The position numbers and the translations under genes are program-made. Shown here in pieces: positions 53,201 through 60,311 of a stretch of DNA of 63,191 nucleotides. The notes beneath the pieces were generated by a model. That model saw only the letters and a program-made list of their open reading frames with translations. It made no database searches and was not told the DNA's origin. The DNA is taken from positions 1 to 63,191 of the forward strand of contig UQWU01000004.1 of the NCBI GenBank assembly GCA_900544885.1, written 5' to 3'. The stretch is from an uncultured Phascolarctobacterium sp. (lineage in GTDB: Bacteria; Bacillota; Negativicutes; Acidaminococcales; Acidaminococcaceae). Within the stretch, counting starts at the first letter, position 1, and each line of letters begins with the position of its first letter.

Positions 53201-53252
53201 CGGCAACAACCGTACTTTCCGGCATCTCCGCTATAATATTGTAGATGCTCAT
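50217..53252 (-). CDS. hsdR: Type I restriction enzyme, R subunit
   Basis: A 1011-residue motor-nuclease. The N-terminal PD-(D/E)xK nuclease shows DVTILVNGLPLVHIELKRRG; the SF2 motor shows WHTTGSGKTLTSF (Walker A), FDECHRSQFG (DEAH-type) and FGFTGTPIF; motif VI lies near IQAFSRTNR. The C-terminal helical part docks to the methylase. It cuts unmethylated DNA after translocation. It follows hsdS by 18 bases and closes the locus hsdM-rhuM-hsdS-hsdR. Confidence 0.95.
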   Translation of the reverse strand: MSIYNIIAEMPESTVVADFMEEYGKRKKSDAYQSEAALEKEFIRLLTTQGYEYLSIHNEATLVSNLRLQLEKLNNYHFSDKEWKSFFGNCIANANEGIVEKTRKIQTDHVQVLTCDDGSSKNITLIDKKNIHNNSLQVINQYEEEQGAYNTRYDVTILVNGLPLVHIELKRRGVAIREAFNQIKRYQRTSFWAASGLYEYVQLFIISNGTNTKYYSNTTRTSHIKEMSGSGKDKSKKTSNSFEFTSYWADGNNNIIADLVDFTRTFLAKHTLLNVLTKYCVFTAEDLLLVMRPYQIAATERILSRIITSTNYNKVGTIAAGGYIWHTTGSGKTLTSFKTALIASKLADVDKVLFVVDRKDLDYQTMKEYDRFEKGAANSNANTSVLKKQLEDEKTKIIITTIQKLDIFISKHKTHPVYNKHVVIIFDECHRSQFGLMHTSITKHFKKYHLFGFTGTPIFAANASAGGNPHLKTTQQAFGDKLHTYTIVNAINDGNVLPFRIDYVNTIKMKDGVDDKDVSAIDKEKALCAPERIAEIVSYTLEHFEQKTMRNKFYSLKGQRVAGFNSIFAVSSIPAAKKYYLEFKKQIAERKKNLVIATIFSYAPNESDSEDGLLEEGFDTDGLDKNSRDFLEYAIGEYNKEFGTQYDTSADKFQNYYKNLSQRVKDREVDILIVVDMFLTGFDATTLNTLWVDKNLRQHGLIQAFSRTNRILNSVKTYGNIVCFRNLEEATNKAIGLFGDKDAEGIVLMKKFEDYYNGYEENGKHVQGYTEIVQQLEAEFPLGLPIIGEQAKREFIKLFGKLLRIKNILSAFDQFADVQKLSDRDMQDYQSIYIDTYDELRPTVDGNTENINDDLVFELELIKQVEINIDYILMLIEKYHKDNCNNKEIRADIEKAIGSSPSLRSKKDLIMNFVDTVNVGATITDEWKVYVNRHKEEELNRIIVEEKLKPEETIKFINNAFQDGVVKTTGTDIDKILPPMPIFGGGGKRTAKKKSVIEKLKEYFERFFGLI

Positions 53253-53270
53253 AGTATCACTTCCCTTAAA

Positions 53271-54512
53271 TTATGCTTTCTTCTCATTAAATGTAAGCAA
53301 CTTGTCCCTATAGTATTCGTACTGCTTTTGACGAGCAGCAATCTCTGCCGGCAATCCCTCTGAAAGGTCATTGCATAGCTTATCAAAACGGTCAAGGATG
53401 TCAACTATGCGTTGTTGTTCTTCAAGAGAGGGTATGGGGATTACTATTTCTTTTATAGCAGGAACACTAGAATGAACGACCTTACTCTTTACCTTTCCTT
53501 TACTTTTTTGCATTTGAGCGTTTGTGGTAACAAGAGCATAAGCAAGATACTTAGGATTTTGTTTATGCTTCATAACTACAATATCACCGCCAGCAAGACA
53601 TTTTTCATCGCCAACGTAAGCACATGATTTTGCGATTTCTTCTACACTTTCACCAGTGATAGCAAATAAGATGTCACCTTTTTCAAAATATTTTTTCGAT
53701 GCAATTTTATTTTCGATGGTATGAGAAATACAGGTATCAAACCATATGTTATAGGAAGTGTAGATTTCACCATAACGTACGCACTGTATACCTTTCTCGG
53801 TAACTTCGTCACGCTTAATTCCAGCTCCCCTATAAATTTCGGTTGCTATATCGCCTAATTTTTCCCAAAGTACCCCGTCCTGCGTACTACGTCCTTCAAA
53901 GCTCAGAAGCGAATTTAGGAGGCCTGAGTACCGTTTTCGTTGAGCTGTAAGCTCTGCTGTAAGCGCGGAGGTAAGCGCGGTGAAATTGTCCAGTATCCGG
54001 ACAATTTCACATTGAACTGGTAAAGGTGGAATAGGAATAATTATCTTTCCCATTTTAGACGGTGCAATATCCATTACCTTAGTACCAGTAACAATCTTGA
54101 CCTTTTGCTTGTAAAAATCTTCAGTCTGAAAATAATATGCCAAGTACTTACTGTTTTGCTTGTGCTTAATTATTGCTGCATGTCCTCCTGTAACTATCGT
54201 TTCTTCTCCAAGCCATGCAACACATTTACATACATCCTCAATATTTTCGCTAGTTACTGCTACTACTAAATCTCCAGTTTCTACTTTTTTCAAAGTTTCA
54301 GCTAGTTCTACAGAAACCTTGGACTTAGTTTCATATGCATAAGTTCCATAATATGTGTAAATTTGTCCGTAATGAATGCAACCAACACCATCTTCAGTAA
54401 AATCCTTCTTTTGAAGACCATTACCTCTTACTATTGTTGCAAAAGAGTCTAATGGTTTATATTCAACCCCATCAGGACAAAGCTCTTTTATCAAATCATT
54501 CAACTTACTCAT
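53271..54512 (-). CDS. hsdS: Type I restriction-modification specificity subunit
   Basis: About 413 residues with two target-recognition domains (about 15-150 and 225-355), each followed by a conserved helix region: QCEIVRILDNF at 168-177 and QQRIVDILDRF near 380. Each domain reads one half of a split DNA site. Between them residues 179-190 form three 4-residue repeats (ALTS-ALTA-ELTA), encoded by three 12-base units at 53943-53978. In EcoR124 the number of similar TAEL repeats sets the spacer of the recognition site. ATG 54512 overlaps the rhuM stop by 8 bases. The DNA site cannot be predicted here. Confidence 0.93.
   Translation of the reverse strand: MSKLNDLIKELCPDGVEYKPLDSFATIVRGNGLQKKDFTEDGVGCIHYGQIYTYYGTYAYETKSKVSVELAETLKKVETGDLVVAVTSENIEDVCKCVAWLGEETIVTGGHAAIIKHKQNSKYLAYYFQTEDFYKQKVKIVTGTKVMDIAPSKMGKIIIPIPPLPVQCEIVRILDNFTALTSALTAELTAQRKRYSGLLNSLLSFEGRSTQDGVLWEKLGDIATEIYRGAGIKRDEVTEKGIQCVRYGEIYTSYNIWFDTCISHTIENKIASKKYFEKGDILFAITGESVEEIAKSCAYVGDEKCLAGGDIVVMKHKQNPKYLAYALVTTNAQMQKSKGKVKSKVVHSSVPAIKEIVIPIPSLEEQQRIVDILDRFDKLCNDLSEGLPAEIAARQKQYEYYRDKLLTFNEKKA
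53943..53982 (-). repeat. Three 12-base tandem repeats in the hsdS linker
   Basis: On the plus strand gtaagctctgct, gtaagcgcggag and gtaagcgcggtg run at 53947-53982. The last two differ at two bases. In frame they add four residues per copy to the spacer helix of HsdS. Confidence 0.75.
53980..54010. repeat. Perfect 12-base inverted repeat inside hsdS
   Basis: GTGAAATTGTCC (53980-53991) and GGACAATTTCAC (53999-54010), 7-base loop. It encodes CEIVRILDNFT, the conserved region after the first recognition domain, and abuts the tandem repeats. Confidence 0.7.
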
Positions 54513-55587
54513 CGCCAGTACCACCTTTTTCAGTACTCAGCAACTCACTATCTACTTCTTCTAAAAACATTCTGTCAAAATCGCTTTTATACAATCTATC
54601 CTGTACTACTCTGTACTTTTCAAATTCCGTCAGTGCGTGCATTTTTGCTAATTCGGCAGATACTTTGCCGGCATCCTGTAAAATTTCCCTATCCCACACA
54701 GTCAAGAAACTGTTTAATTTCTTTTCCCAATCTGACATAGTCATGGGAATATGACGTTCTGCTTGAACTTCTGCCAAATCTAAATAGGAAGACACAATCC
54801 TTTCCAGCTGATGAATTTCATTTTCGTCAAGGTAATTTTTCGCTACTGTTACATCATATCTATGAATTTTTCCGTTAGGAGCACCATCCCATGTTTGAAG
54901 TCCCATGTGCTCTTTATCCGCATTGGCTCTATTATAGATAACTTCAGACGCAGTTTGTCCATGAACACTATAATGAAGCTTATTTTGAACCGCGGCAAAA
55001 AATCTACGTGTAGCCTTCGCAGAAGGATCGTAGTCTAAAGCAGTAGCATAAATATCCGTTATCTTCTGATAAAATTTACGCTCGGATATACGAATTTCAC
55101 GGATTTTTTCCAGTTGCTTTTCGAAATAATCTTTGGTGAGCAATGTGCCACCGTTTTTCAGGCGCTCTTCGTCCATCACCCAACCCTGAATAGTGTAATC
55201 CTTAACAATTTTGTTTGCCCATTTACGAAACTGTACGGCACGCTCATTATTAACCTTAAAGCCAACAGCTATGATAACCTGTAAGTTATAATGGTTTACA
55301 CTTCTATTAACTTGTCTTTCACCTTCATTTTGAACTATTCGGAATTTCCGAATAGTTGACTCCGCCGATAATTCTCCGTCAAAATATACTTTCTTAATAT
55401 GCTCATTGATTGTTGATAAGCCAACATCATAAAGCACTGCCATCATTTTTTGCGTCAGCCAGATATTTTCATCTTCATAACGCATTTCTACGCTTTGCTC
55501 ATCTTCACCTGTGGCTGCAATAAATGTAAGATATTCAGCCGCAGAGGAGCGAATACTGGCTAAAGCTTTATCATTTTGTTTATCCAT
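54505..55587 (-). CDS. RhuM-family protein within the type I R-M operon
   Basis: A 360-residue protein of the RhuM (virulence protein) family. The N-terminal third (ENIWLTQKMMAVLYDVGLSTI, then FRIVQNEGERQVNR and a KFYQKITDIYA segment later) resembles DNA-binding Rha/BRO-like modules; the C-terminal part (QTASEVIYNRANADKEHMGL, NEIHQLERIVSSYLDLAE) is typical of RhuM. Start and stop overlap hsdM (1 base) and hsdS (8 bases), so it belongs to the R-M transcript. RhuM proteins often sit in type I loci; their job there is unproven. Confidence 0.88.
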   Translation of the reverse strand: MDKQNDKALASIRSSAAEYLTFIAATGEDEQSVEMRYEDENIWLTQKMMAVLYDVGLSTINEHIKKVYFDGELSAESTIRKFRIVQNEGERQVNRSVNHYNLQVIIAVGFKVNNERAVQFRKWANKIVKDYTIQGWVMDEERLKNGGTLLTKDYFEKQLEKIREIRISERKFYQKITDIYATALDYDPSAKATRRFFAAVQNKLHYSVHGQTASEVIYNRANADKEHMGLQTWDGAPNGKIHRYDVTVAKNYLDENEIHQLERIVSSYLDLAEVQAERHIPMTMSDWEKKLNSFLTVWDREILQDAGKVSAELAKMHALTEFEKYRVVQDRLYKSDFDRMFLEEVDSELLSTEKGGTGDE

Positions 55588-57152
55588 TACTCCACCTCTA
55601 TTTCGGCAATAATTTTGTCTATCTCTGCACGTAATGCAACTTCTTTAGCAACAATTTCTTTAATTTCAGCATTAAGAGCTTTAATATCAATCACTTCTCT
55701 TGTATTTTCCTGCTCAACGTAGGTGCTGACACTCAAATTATAATCCTGTTCTTCAATTTCGCTGTTTGGTACTAACCTGCACACATATTCTTTATCCTTA
55801 CGCTCAGTGTACAAACTAAGAATATTCCTGATATTTTCATCAGTCAGCTTATTATTATTAGTTACCTTAACAAATTCCTTAGAAGCATCAATAAAGAGTG
55901 TACTATTATCCTTCTTAGATTTTTTCAGTACCATGATGCAAGTTGCTATAGACGTACCGTAGAAAAGGTTGCTCGGCAGTTGAATAATGCAATCTATATA
56001 GTTATTGTCAATAAGATATTTACGGATTTTTTTCTCTGCGCCACCTCTGTACATAATACCCGGGAAGCAGACAATGGAAGCTGTACCATCTGTTGCTAAC
56101 CAGCTTAAAGAGTGCATGATAAACGCTAAATCTGCCTTAGACTTAGGAGCCAGTACACCAGCTGGTGCAAAACGCGGATCATTAATCAGTAAAGCATTGT
56201 CGCTACCTTCCCATTTTATAGAGTACGGAGGATTGGAAACAATAACTTCAAACGGCTCATCATCCCAATGCTGTGGCTCTATAAGAGTATCACCATGAGC
56301 GATGTCGAATTTTTCATAACCCACATCATGAAGGAACATATTAATACGGCACAGGTTATAAGTAGTAATATTAATTTCCTGACCATAGTAGCCTTGACGA
56401 ACCGCATCCCTACCTAAAACCTTAGCAGCTTTTAAAAGCAGAGACCCTGAACCACACGCAGGGTCGTAAATTTTATTAATCTCAGTCTTACCAACAACGG
56501 CAATACGTGTTAAAAGCTCTGATACTTCCTGCGGCGTAAAATACTCGCCACCGCTTTTACCGGCATTGGAAGCATACATACCCATTAAGAATTCATAAGC
56601 ATCGCCAAAAGCATCAATAGTATTATCCTGATAATTACCAAGCTTCATTTCAGCGATACCATTCATCAGCGCAACAAGCTTTTCGTTACGTTTAGCTACA
56701 GAACCGCCAAGCTTATTGCTATTTACATCAATATCCGCAAACAAACCTTTAAAATCATCTTCACTCTCAGTACCCTGTGCTGATTCTTCAATATTACGGA
56801 AAACACGTTCCAATGTTTCATTAAGATTCTCGTCTGTAGGTGCTTTTTTCGACACATTACAGAATAGCTCGCTAGGCAAAATAAAGAAACCTTTAACCCA
56901 GACCATTTCTTCTCTGCCATATTCTGCTTCTGAATCAGCCATATCCGCATAGGCAAAATCATTGTCACCAGCCTCATGTTGTATATTGTCTATGTAAGAT
57001 GCTAGATTTTCCGAAATGTACCTGTAAAACAACATACCAAGTACATATTGCTTAAAATCCCATCCGTCTACACTACCACGCAATTCATTGGCAATTTTCC
57101 AAATTGTACGGTGCAATTCATCACGTTCCTGTTCCTTAATATTGTCAGCCAT
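55587..57152 (-). CDS. hsdM: Type I restriction-modification methyltransferase subunit
   Basis: About 521 residues. The N-terminal helical HsdM domain (LHRTIWKIANELRGSVDGWDF) is followed by the N6-adenine methylase core: FTPQEVSELLTRIA, DPACGSGSLLLKA (SAM motif I) and VSNPPYSIKW (motif IV, NPPY). A C-terminal coiled region (IKEIVAKEVALRAEIDKII) binds HsdS. ATG 57152 has GGGAGG upstream; the frame start at 57182 is rejected. It is first in the operon. Confidence 0.95.
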   Translation of the reverse strand: MADNIKEQERDELHRTIWKIANELRGSVDGWDFKQYVLGMLFYRYISENLASYIDNIQHEAGDNDFAYADMADSEAEYGREEMVWVKGFFILPSELFCNVSKKAPTDENLNETLERVFRNIEESAQGTESEDDFKGLFADIDVNSNKLGGSVAKRNEKLVALMNGIAEMKLGNYQDNTIDAFGDAYEFLMGMYASNAGKSGGEYFTPQEVSELLTRIAVVGKTEINKIYDPACGSGSLLLKAAKVLGRDAVRQGYYGQEINITTYNLCRINMFLHDVGYEKFDIAHGDTLIEPQHWDDEPFEVIVSNPPYSIKWEGSDNALLINDPRFAPAGVLAPKSKADLAFIMHSLSWLATDGTASIVCFPGIMYRGGAEKKIRKYLIDNNYIDCIIQLPSNLFYGTSIATCIMVLKKSKKDNSTLFIDASKEFVKVTNNNKLTDENIRNILSLYTERKDKEYVCRLVPNSEIEEQDYNLSVSTYVEQENTREVIDIKALNAEIKEIVAKEVALRAEIDKIIAEIEVE

Positions 57153-57204
57153 ATTTTCAAACCTCCCACAATAACTTCTCAATTACATTATTTGGTGTTT
57201 ACAT

Positions 57205-57321
57205 TTATAAAACGCTCAATAACTGTAACCAAAACTTTTGGCTTTCGCCTTTTTCGTAGCCCTTATCCAACCAAAAATCAGCAAATTCCTTAGCCGCCTT
57301 GCGTTGCTCCACATCATTCAT
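57205..57321 (-). pseudogene. N-terminal stub of a second DNA methyltransferase
   Basis: A 38-residue frame with its own ATG at 57321 begins MNDVEQRKAAKEFADFW and continues with GYEKGESQKFWLQLL before a stop. This matches the first ~35 residues of large class I SAM-dependent DNA methyltransferases (type II/IIL, MmeI- or YeeA-like), which then run on for hundreds of residues. The rest is absent; hsdM starts 53 bases later. It appears to mark replacement of one restriction system by another, though a retained short peptide cannot be excluded. Confidence 0.6.
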
Positions 57322-57372
57322 CTTCTACTTTCCCCTCTTTTCCTGTATCTGCAAACAGTCTCAAAACTGTAC

Positions 57373-57597
57373 CTATTTTCTTAATTCCTTCCACATTTTC
57401 ACTATCTGCGCCATGCATAAAAGCAAAATGTTAATATCCTCTTGCGTAGGATGCTTATAAATAAGCTCCTTATGCTCCTCTACAATATCCTTAATATGCA
57501 CACCCTCATTACCCAAAGTACGAATAGTATGCCAATAGCAAATCTCCCAGCTTGGCAACGCATAACGCTCGCCTACCTTATTAATCATATGCACCAA
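57373..57597 (-). CDS. Downstream part of a frameshifted gene (DUF4145-like C-terminus)
   Basis: A 74-residue frame that starts only with a TTG and contains LPSWEICYWHTIRTLGNEGVH, the R..GN..H signature of DUF4145-type domains. It overlaps the end of the 283-residue upstream frame by 13 bases in another phase. Joined without the shift, the two give one continuous domain (…LGDYAEG-NLVHMINKVG…). A single missing G in the GGG run at about 57601-57603 would explain the break. It may be a pseudogene, a phase-variable site or a sequencing error. Confidence 0.6.
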   Translation of the reverse strand: MVHMINKVGERYALPSWEICYWHTIRTLGNEGVHIKDIVEEHKELIYKHPTQEDINILLLCMAQIVKMWKELRK

Positions 57598-58436
57598 ATT
57601 CCCTCGGCATAATCACCTAACAAATCCTTGGCAATCAGCTCGGCCAGACGGCGACATTTAAATGCTATCAAATAACGTGGCTCCTGCTCAATACTATCAA
57701 AAGCTGTAATCAGTTCTGCTAAATGCTGCTCTATCCAAAAATTACCCTGCTTATGTGGCTGCATACAACGTAACTCCTGACGCATAAGCTTCAGATTTTC
57801 TTGTGTTGCCTCATAAAGCACGGGCACATCAATATCGTATTGATTGCGTCCCAACAACTCATTAAAGGCTTTGTTCAGCTCTTGAAAGCGATGTAAATCA
57901 TGTTCCATAATACGCAGCTCCAGTAAATCGCCGATATTATGCAGTGCTGCACCACCCTCTTGAAATAATAAGCGCACCATCTCTGCTGCCGAATAATTTT
58001 GCATATTTGCGCCTATAATCGGCAGCATTATTTTCGTCACAGCACAATTAATATAATTAGCACCAACCAATAAGCCAAACAAAGAAGCCAAGCGTTTTCT
58101 TATCGTCTTTAATTGTAAAGAAACATTTTCTTTAGGACTTAACTCAATACAAGCAATTCTCCTAAAAGGCAACTGCTCAGGCAGCTGCCGACTAAGCCAG
58201 ATATGCTGATTACTACGCAAATCATATTCTGGATTTTCGGCTAAACGAGCTACATCTATACCTATATTTTTCAAACCGCCAATCAACGTTTCTGCTATAG
58301 GCTGATAATCATCCTGAAATGCAGAAACAACTAAAACATCAAATTGCTCTTGGCATTGCAGAATATCACCATGTTGAATTTCCAACCTTTTAATTCCTTG
58401 ATTTGTTTCGAAATCAAAAATATTACGTTGATTCAT
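57585..58436 (-). CDS. Unknown protein, probable macro-like head with DUF4145-like tail (frameshifted)
   Basis: A 283-residue frame. The N-terminus LEIQHGDILQCQEQFDVLVVSAFQDD loosely recalls macro domains (GDI...DVLV), but the usual macro Asn/Gly loop is not evident, so the call is weak. A predicted helical region follows, and from about residue 235 (IAFKCRRLAELIAKDLLGD) a DUF4145-like helical domain begins, which is completed only in the next frame. GGAGG precedes the ATG. Position next to a type I R-M locus suggests a defence role, by location only. Confidence 0.6.
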   Translation of the reverse strand: MNQRNIFDFETNQGIKRLEIQHGDILQCQEQFDVLVVSAFQDDYQPIAETLIGGLKNIGIDVARLAENPEYDLRSNQHIWLSRQLPEQLPFRRIACIELSPKENVSLQLKTIRKRLASLFGLLVGANYINCAVTKIMLPIIGANMQNYSAAEMVRLLFQEGGAALHNIGDLLELRIMEHDLHRFQELNKAFNELLGRNQYDIDVPVLYEATQENLKLMRQELRCMQPHKQGNFWIEQHLAELITAFDSIEQEPRYLIAFKCRRLAELIAKDLLGDYAEGIWCI

Positions 58437-58458
58437 CCTCCACCTGCCTAAACTTTTT

Positions 58459-59568
58459 CTACAACCACATATATACGCCGTAAGTAATACCGCCTAAGAT
58501 AATTAACCCGGCAAAATTATAAAATAAAAAAGTCCGCAGATATGTTCCTGCCTGATAAGGATGCTCGGCAATAAACAGCTTATAGGAAATTACACTGGCC
58601 ATGGACGCAATCAAAGTACCTAAACCACCAATATTTACCCCTAAAAGCAAAGCATCAGCCTCATTAGTCATACCTGCCAAAAGCATCGCCGCCGGCACAT
58701 TACTAATAAACTGGCTGGCGATTAAACCAGTCAGATAAGTACCTGCTGCCGTACCCAAAAAGGACTGCTGCACATAAGCCGCTAGCGCTGTGTGGCTGAT
58801 ATTACCGATAAAAACAAAGAAACCGATAAAAGTCACTAAAAGCGTATAATCTACATCACATAATAAACGATGACGATAAATACAAATCACTACTGCCGTT
58901 ACTGCTAGAACCATAAATTTATCCACATACTGCAATACCGCCCCGATGTTCAAAAAGAGCAAGCCTAAAAACAACAGCGTCAATTTACGTGGCGGCTCAG
59001 GCAGGGACGGCAAGGAAATACTCAAGGTATAATCAGGGCGGCGGATAATCAGAAGGTAAATATAAATAACGGATAAAATACCTGGCAACAACATCACATA
59101 AAAGAAATGTGCCGTTGTGTAATCAAAATATGCATATAAAAATAAATTCTGCGGATTACCAGGAGGTGTCAGCATACTGCCCAAATTAGCAGCCAATGTC
59201 TGTAAAATAATCACACGACCGAAGTCCTGCTCCAGCTTGCGTCCCACAACTAACGCCAATGGTACAAAAGTGAGCAAAGCTACATCATTTGTAACAAACA
59301 TTGAAGAAACGTAAGTAATCCCCACTAAAGCATAAACAATCTGCCGCATACTTTGACAGCGGTTGACCAGCTCTACAGCCACCCAATCAAGAAAGCGAAT
59401 GCTTTTTAGAGCACCAACTACTAGCATCAAAGAAAACAAAATACTTAAAACAGAAAAATCAATATAAGCCAATTGCGGTGTAGAAAAAAAACTACTTCCC
59501 ACAGCTAACATAATCGCGGCACACAAAACCGTTTCCTGTTTACAAAAATTCTTTACTCGTTCTAACAC
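58459..59568 (-). CDS. SLC13/ArsB-NhaD-type anion or ion carrier
   Basis: About 369 residues with some ten hydrophobic spans, in the ArsB/NhaD superfamily. VTNDVALLTFVPLAL and LTPPGNPQNLFLYAYF (the PxGNPQN signature of one repeat) are clear, and SNVPAAMLLAGMTN with GVNIGGLGTLIAS form the second repeat. I start at GTG 59568, which has GGGGAG 6 bases upstream; a TTG at 59589 overlaps comF. The substrate could be arsenite, a dicarboxylate or Na+/H+; no ars genes are near. Confidence 0.85.
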   Translation of the reverse strand: MLERVKNFCKQETVLCAAIMLAVGSSFFSTPQLAYIDFSVLSILFSLMLVVGALKSIRFLDWVAVELVNRCQSMRQIVYALVGITYVSSMFVTNDVALLTFVPLALVVGRKLEQDFGRVIILQTLAANLGSMLTPPGNPQNLFLYAYFDYTTAHFFYVMLLPGILSVIYIYLLIIRRPDYTLSISLPSLPEPPRKLTLLFLGLLFLNIGAVLQYVDKFMVLAVTAVVICIYRHRLLCDVDYTLLVTFIGFFVFIGNISHTALAAYVQQSFLGTAAGTYLTGLIASQFISNVPAAMLLAGMTNEADALLLGVNIGGLGTLIASMASVISYKLFIAEHPYQAGTYLRTFLFYNFAGLIILGGITYGVYMWL

Positions 59569-59579
59569 TAATAACTCCC

Positions 59580-60311
59580 CTAATCCCAATTTGCCCTTGC
59601 TGCCGCCAGCGTCAAGGCATGTACTTCTTTTGCACCTGCTTTACGCAAAACACTAGCTGCTTCTGCCAAGGTACTACCAGTAGTAAAAATATCATCACAT
59701 AAAAGAATACGTTTACCTTGCAAATTGAACTGCGGAAAAACAGCAAAGCACCCTTGCAATTCAGTACGTCTATTTTCGGCATCTAAAGCAAACAAAGGCG
59801 CAGTAGTGCGGACACGCTGTAAAATATTATCGCTATAAATACACGTATCACGTTCATTTAATAATGGAGCAAAAATTTCCTGTGGTACATCATAACCACG
59901 CTGACGATAACGTTCCGGAGATGTAGGAATGCAGGTAGCAAAATCGAATTGCCCTAGCCAACGCATTTTAGCAGACGGTAACGCCACTTCTGCTTCTTCA
60001 CGCAAAAAGGGTAATATGGAGGCCTGATGATTAAATTTTACTTCATGCAAAGCATTTTCAAACACGCCATCATATTTATATAAAAGAAAAATGCTATCTA
60101 AAACATCCTCTGGTCTTGCTTCGGCCTGTCCTGCCAAATACTCCTCCCTCGGCTCACATTGAATAGTTTTCGACAAAAGATAATGCTTACGACAAATTTC
60201 GCACACATATCCATGGTCTATGGTATTATGGCACACGGCACAGTGACGCGGAAACAGCAACTCTTTTACCACTCTCGCATAATATAACCATTCCTGTTTT
60301 AAACTAGCCAT
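59580..60311 (-). CDS. ComF-family phosphoribosyltransferase-like protein
   Basis: About 243 residues. An N-terminal four-cysteine zinc finger (CAVCHNTIDHGYVCEIC) precedes a PRTase domain with signature ILLCDDIFTTGSTLAEAASVL. ComF helps bring single-stranded DNA into the cytoplasm during natural transformation in Bacillus; in most bacteria its enzymatic role is unknown. ATG 60311 overlaps the recD2 stop by 8 bases and has GAGG upstream, so the two are translationally coupled. Confidence 0.92.
   Translation of the reverse strand: MASLKQEWLYYARVVKELLFPRHCAVCHNTIDHGYVCEICRKHYLLSKTIQCEPREEYLAGQAEARPEDVLDSIFLLYKYDGVFENALHEVKFNHQASILPFLREEAEVALPSAKMRWLGQFDFATCIPTSPERYRQRGYDVPQEIFAPLLNERDTCIYSDNILQRVRTTAPLFALDAENRRTELQGCFAVFPQFNLQGKRILLCDDIFTTGSTLAEAASVLRKAGAKEVHALTLAAARANWD

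Noticed and set aside
53271..54512. Inversion-type (shufflon) switching of hsdS
   Set aside because: The inverted repeat is local with a 7-base loop; there is no second hsdS or recombinase gene at the locus. Repeat-number change remains possible.
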